A DNA stretch of 7,715 bases from an uncultured Microcoleaceae cyanobacterium (GTDB lineage Bacteria > Cyanobacteriota > Cyanobacteriia > Cyanobacteriales > Microcoleaceae), in contig CALKCV010000470.1 in the NCBI GenBank assembly GCA_938083405.1, positions 1-7,715 of the forward strand. The letters are read 5' to 3'. The first letter of the stretch is position 1. Each line of letters starts with the position of its first letter. Under the pieces are notes generated by a model, which made no database searches, was not told the origin of the DNA, and saw only the letters and a program-made list of their open reading frames with translations. Shown piece by piece: positions 5,999 through 7,715 of this stretch. The position numbers were made by a program, and so were the translations under genes.

Positions 5999-6011
5999 AT
6001 TAGACATCTGA

Positions 6012-6031
6012 AACAGGCGCTTTGGCCTGTT
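6012..6031. repeat. 7-bp hairpin between the MITE-like element and the permease gene
   Basis: AACAGGC (6012-6018) pairs with GCCTGTT (6025-6031) around a 6-base loop. It lies 150 bp past the permease stop on the minus strand and could end that transcript, but no U-tract follows in either direction. The rest of 6002-6180 shows no gene or clear signal apart from a T-run just before the permease stop codon. Confidence 0.35.
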
Positions 6032-6180
6032 CCGAAGGGGAAATAAAGAATAATTTCATGTAAATATTTAGACCTACCTACTTACTACTTTACGCAAGTA
6101 TGTTGCCAACAAAACCCCATCACCCACCAAAAATCCATCCGTTAAATCCCGTACTTTGCCGTTGCTAACCAATCTTTTTT

Positions 6181-7017
6181 TTACAAACTCTGATAACTTT
6201 CCCAAGCTTTCCAGAAAATATAAACAGATAAAAACCCCAGCAAACTTCTAAAAGCAATACTGACAACCTTATCCGGCAACTTCGGCAAAAACCGGGTACT
6301 AAATTGCGCCCCCAACAAACCCCCAAACCCTAAAATTAACCCCTGCTCCCACAAAACATTACCGCGAAGGGCGTGCCCCGCAGTAGCAGAAATAGCCGTA
6401 ATCACGATTACTCCCAAACTGGTTTGAATAGCCTTTTTAATACTTTCATCTAACAACAAAATTTGCATCGGCACCATAATCGCACCGCCACCAACCCCAA
6501 ACAAACCTGCTAATAAACCACCCACGCTACCGGTAGCAATTCTACTAATCATTTGGCTCTTTTTCTTAGCATTTATTTCGCTTTCATAATTATTAATAGG
6601 CGTTTTTTCATAATTATTAATAGCCTCTTCCTCTATCTTTTTTTTAGCTGTAACTCGCTTGCGAAATCCGACTAAATAAATATTTAAAACCAACAGCGAG
6701 CCAAAAGCAACTAATAACCAACTATCGGGAAATTTATCTGCAAAAAAAGCACCAACTTGAGCGGTAAGCAAAGCAGGCAGACCGATAGCTAAAACTTGCT
6801 GAAAATTGAGATAACCCATGCGCCAATTTTGAATGCTGCCGGAGGAAGCGGTAATGACAATTGATAAAGCGCTGGTGGCGAACGCTTGAACTGGTTCGTA
6901 ACCCAATCTTAATAAAAAAGGCACTAAAACCGTACCCCCACCAATACCTAAAAAACCCGCCAGAATACCCGCAAAAAGTCCCGCCGCCCCTAATATTAAT
7001 AATTCAATAAGTGTCAT
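6181..7017 (-). CDS. TauE/SafE (TSUP) family membrane permease
   Basis: A 278-residue polytopic inner-membrane protein of the sulfite exporter TauE/SafE family (formerly DUF81), whose members move small organic or sulfur-containing anions; the substrate here cannot be told. The two family half-repeats each open with a glycine signature: GFLGIGGGTVLVPFL (21-35) and GLFGVGGGAIMVPMQ (171-185). About seven to eight hydrophobic segments lie at 5-35, 42-60, 72-92, 100-118, 160-187, 198-215, 224-242 and 250-270. A charged cytoplasmic-type loop at 119-158 joins the halves and contains INNYEKTP followed by INNYESE, from an 18-bp DNA duplication. Length is normal for the family. The ATG at 7017 has no Shine-Dalgarno; TAAAAT about 20 bases upstream could be a -10 element. 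The gene is divergent from the P450 remnant, with 97 bp between. Confidence 0.92.
   Translation of the reverse strand: MTLIELLILGAAGLFAGILAGFLGIGGGTVLVPFLLRLGYEPVQAFATSALSIVITASSGSIQNWRMGYLNFQQVLAIGLPALLTAQVGAFFADKFPDSWLLVAFGSLLVLNIYLVGFRKRVTAKKKIEEEAINNYEKTPINNYESEINAKKKSQMISRIATGSVGGLLAGLFGVGGGAIMVPMQILLLDESIKKAIQTSLGVIVITAISATAGHALRGNVLWEQGLILGFGGLLGAQFSTRFLPKLPDKVVSIAFRSLLGFLSVYIFWKAWESYQSL
6582..6623. repeat. 18-bp direct repeat inside the permease gene
   Basis: TTTCATAATTATTAATAG occurs exactly at 6582-6599 and 6606-6623. The 24-bp period keeps the frame and duplicates INNYE in the cytoplasmic loop (INNYEKTP, INNYESE). It is AT-rich and includes strings related to the AATAATT heptamers at 7677-7704. 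Confidence 0.8.
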
Positions 7018-7114
7018 GTTGATTTTAGATTTTGTATTTTAACTGAAATTTAGTTTCCCTGCCTCAATGGTATGACATATTTAAAGATTAAAGTCAAAAA
7101 GAAAAAAGAGCCTT

Positions 7115-7668
7115 ATGAAGAAAACCGAGGTTAAATCATCCTTACCGTTACCCCCAGGCAGCTTTGGTTTGCCCGTCGTAGGCGAGACCATAAGCTTTCT
7201 AACCGATGGAAAATTTGCCGAAAAGCGCGAAAAAAATGACCTATTTAGATTCCGTACTCAAAGAAGTTTTGCGAATTACTCCCCCAGTAGGCGGCGGGTT
7301 TCGCAAAGTAATAGAAGACTGCGAATTTCAAGGATATTCAATTCCCAAAGGTTGGGGAACCCGATACAACATTCGTAAAACTCACCAGGATGAGAATGTT
7401 TATCCCAGCCACGAAAAAGTTCGACCCCGATCGCTTTAGCGGCGAAGATGCCACGGACAAAAAACAACGGTTTAGTTATGTGCCTTTTGGCGGCGGTATG
7501 CGAGAATGTATCGGCAAAGAATTTGCCCGGTTGGAAATGAGAATTTTCGCCGCAATGTTATTGCGAGGTTATCACTGGGAGTTATTACCAGAACAAGATT
7601 TAAGCTTAATAACCGTACCAACTCCCCATCCCCGAGATGGTTTAAAAGTCAAATTTTGGAATAGGTAA
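7115..7668 (+). pseudogene. CYP120-like cytochrome P450 remnant with internal deletion and frameshift
   Basis: Three fragments in three frames line up with cyanobacterial CYP120 (retinoic-acid-hydroxylase type), about 440 residues when whole. Fragment 1, from ATG 7115: LPLPPGSFGLPVVGETISFL, then DGKFAEKR, the N-terminal proline-rich hinge region. At the A-run 7230-7236 it jumps frame to KKMTYLDSVLKEVLRITPPV, the K helix with its ExxR pair; about 260 family residues including the I helix and its oxygen-activating AGHET-type motif are gone. Fragment 2 runs to VYPSHEK. An extra A in the run 7414-7418 shifts the frame to KFDPDRFSGED and then SYVPFGGGMRECIGKEFARL, the haem-binding loop with its cysteine ligand, ending TAA 7666-7668. 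No working oxygenase can result. A purine-rich AAAAAAGAG precedes the ATG. One deletion plus one slip suggests recent decay. Confidence 0.9.
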
Positions 7669-7669
7669 T

Positions 7670-7704
7670 AACAATTAATAATTAATAATTAATAATTAAT
7701 AATT
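7670..7704. repeat. Heptamer tandem array, AACAATT(AATAATT)4
   Basis: Five heptamers, the first AACAATT and the other four AATAATT, begin one base after the P450 stop codon. The first unit equals the unit of the array at 3291-3325, and both arrays hold five units. The C-to-T variant was presumably spread by slippage. The right window edge follows 11 bases later. Confidence 0.9.
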
Positions 7705-7715
7705 GAGAAAAATAT

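Noticed and set aside
5929..5999. Stem-loop as a rho-independent terminator for hicB
   Set aside because: The loop is 39 bases and no U-tract follows the second arm; the terminal repeats with ATT duplications fit a MITE better.
5810..6046. Open frame of 78 codons on the plus strand past the TnpB-like gene
   Set aside because: It runs across the element's right end, the hicB tail (in another frame) and the MITE-like element, with no recognisable domain or ribosome-binding site.
7206..7439. Separate small gene starting MENLPKSAKK
   Set aside because: Its first residues are out-of-frame readings of the P450 N-terminal fragment; from KKMTYLD on it is the P450 K-helix part, so it belongs to the pseudogene.

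Overview
The window looks like chromosomal DNA of a filamentous cyanobacterium of the Oscillatoria/Microcoleus kind. The evidence is nine copies of the HIP1 octamer GCGATCGC, heptamer tandem arrays of the cyanobacterial type, dispersed AAACCCGGTTTC-type palindromes, a sigma factor of a form I know only from cyanobacteria, a fused PabB-PabC enzyme, a cyanobacterial-type PanD and a CYP120-like P450 remnant. The genus is an inference from style, not a match.

Layout, left to right. (1) 1-1126, minus: a sigma-70-family protein whose last residues run off the left edge. (2) 1127-1533: a non-coding stretch full of short palindromic and direct repeats. (3) 1534-3288, minus: pabBC, making p-aminobenzoate for folate. 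(4) 3291-3325: five AACAATT heptamers up against the pabBC start codon. (5) 3387-3821, minus: panD, making beta-alanine for pantothenate and CoA. Genes 3 and 5 read the same way, 98 bp apart, and may share a transcript. (6) 3942-3982: a perfect 18-bp hairpin between the divergent panD and hicB. (7) 4035-5931, plus: a hicB-type antitoxin gene split in two by an element of about 1.7 kb that carries a TnpB-like RuvC nuclease gene without a zinc finger. (8) 5930-5998: a 69-bp MITE-like element touching the hicB stop codon. (9) 6181-7017, minus: a TauE/SafE (TSUP) membrane permease. (10) 7115-7668, plus: a wrecked CYP120-like cytochrome P450 with a large internal deletion and a frameshift. (11) 7670-7704: a second heptamer array, one base past the P450 stop.

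The left half (sigma factor, pabBC, panD) reads as stable housekeeping DNA. The right half is an area of decay and insertion: a disrupted antitoxin gene, a frameshifted nuclease gene, a MITE, a dead P450, and no HIP1 site after 3861. The main discovery is that the two hicB pieces rejoin in frame across the TnpB element. This fixes the element's ends to within 3 bp and predicts that the guide RNA read out of its right end would match the hicB tail, so the nuclease would recognise the uninterrupted hicB allele.
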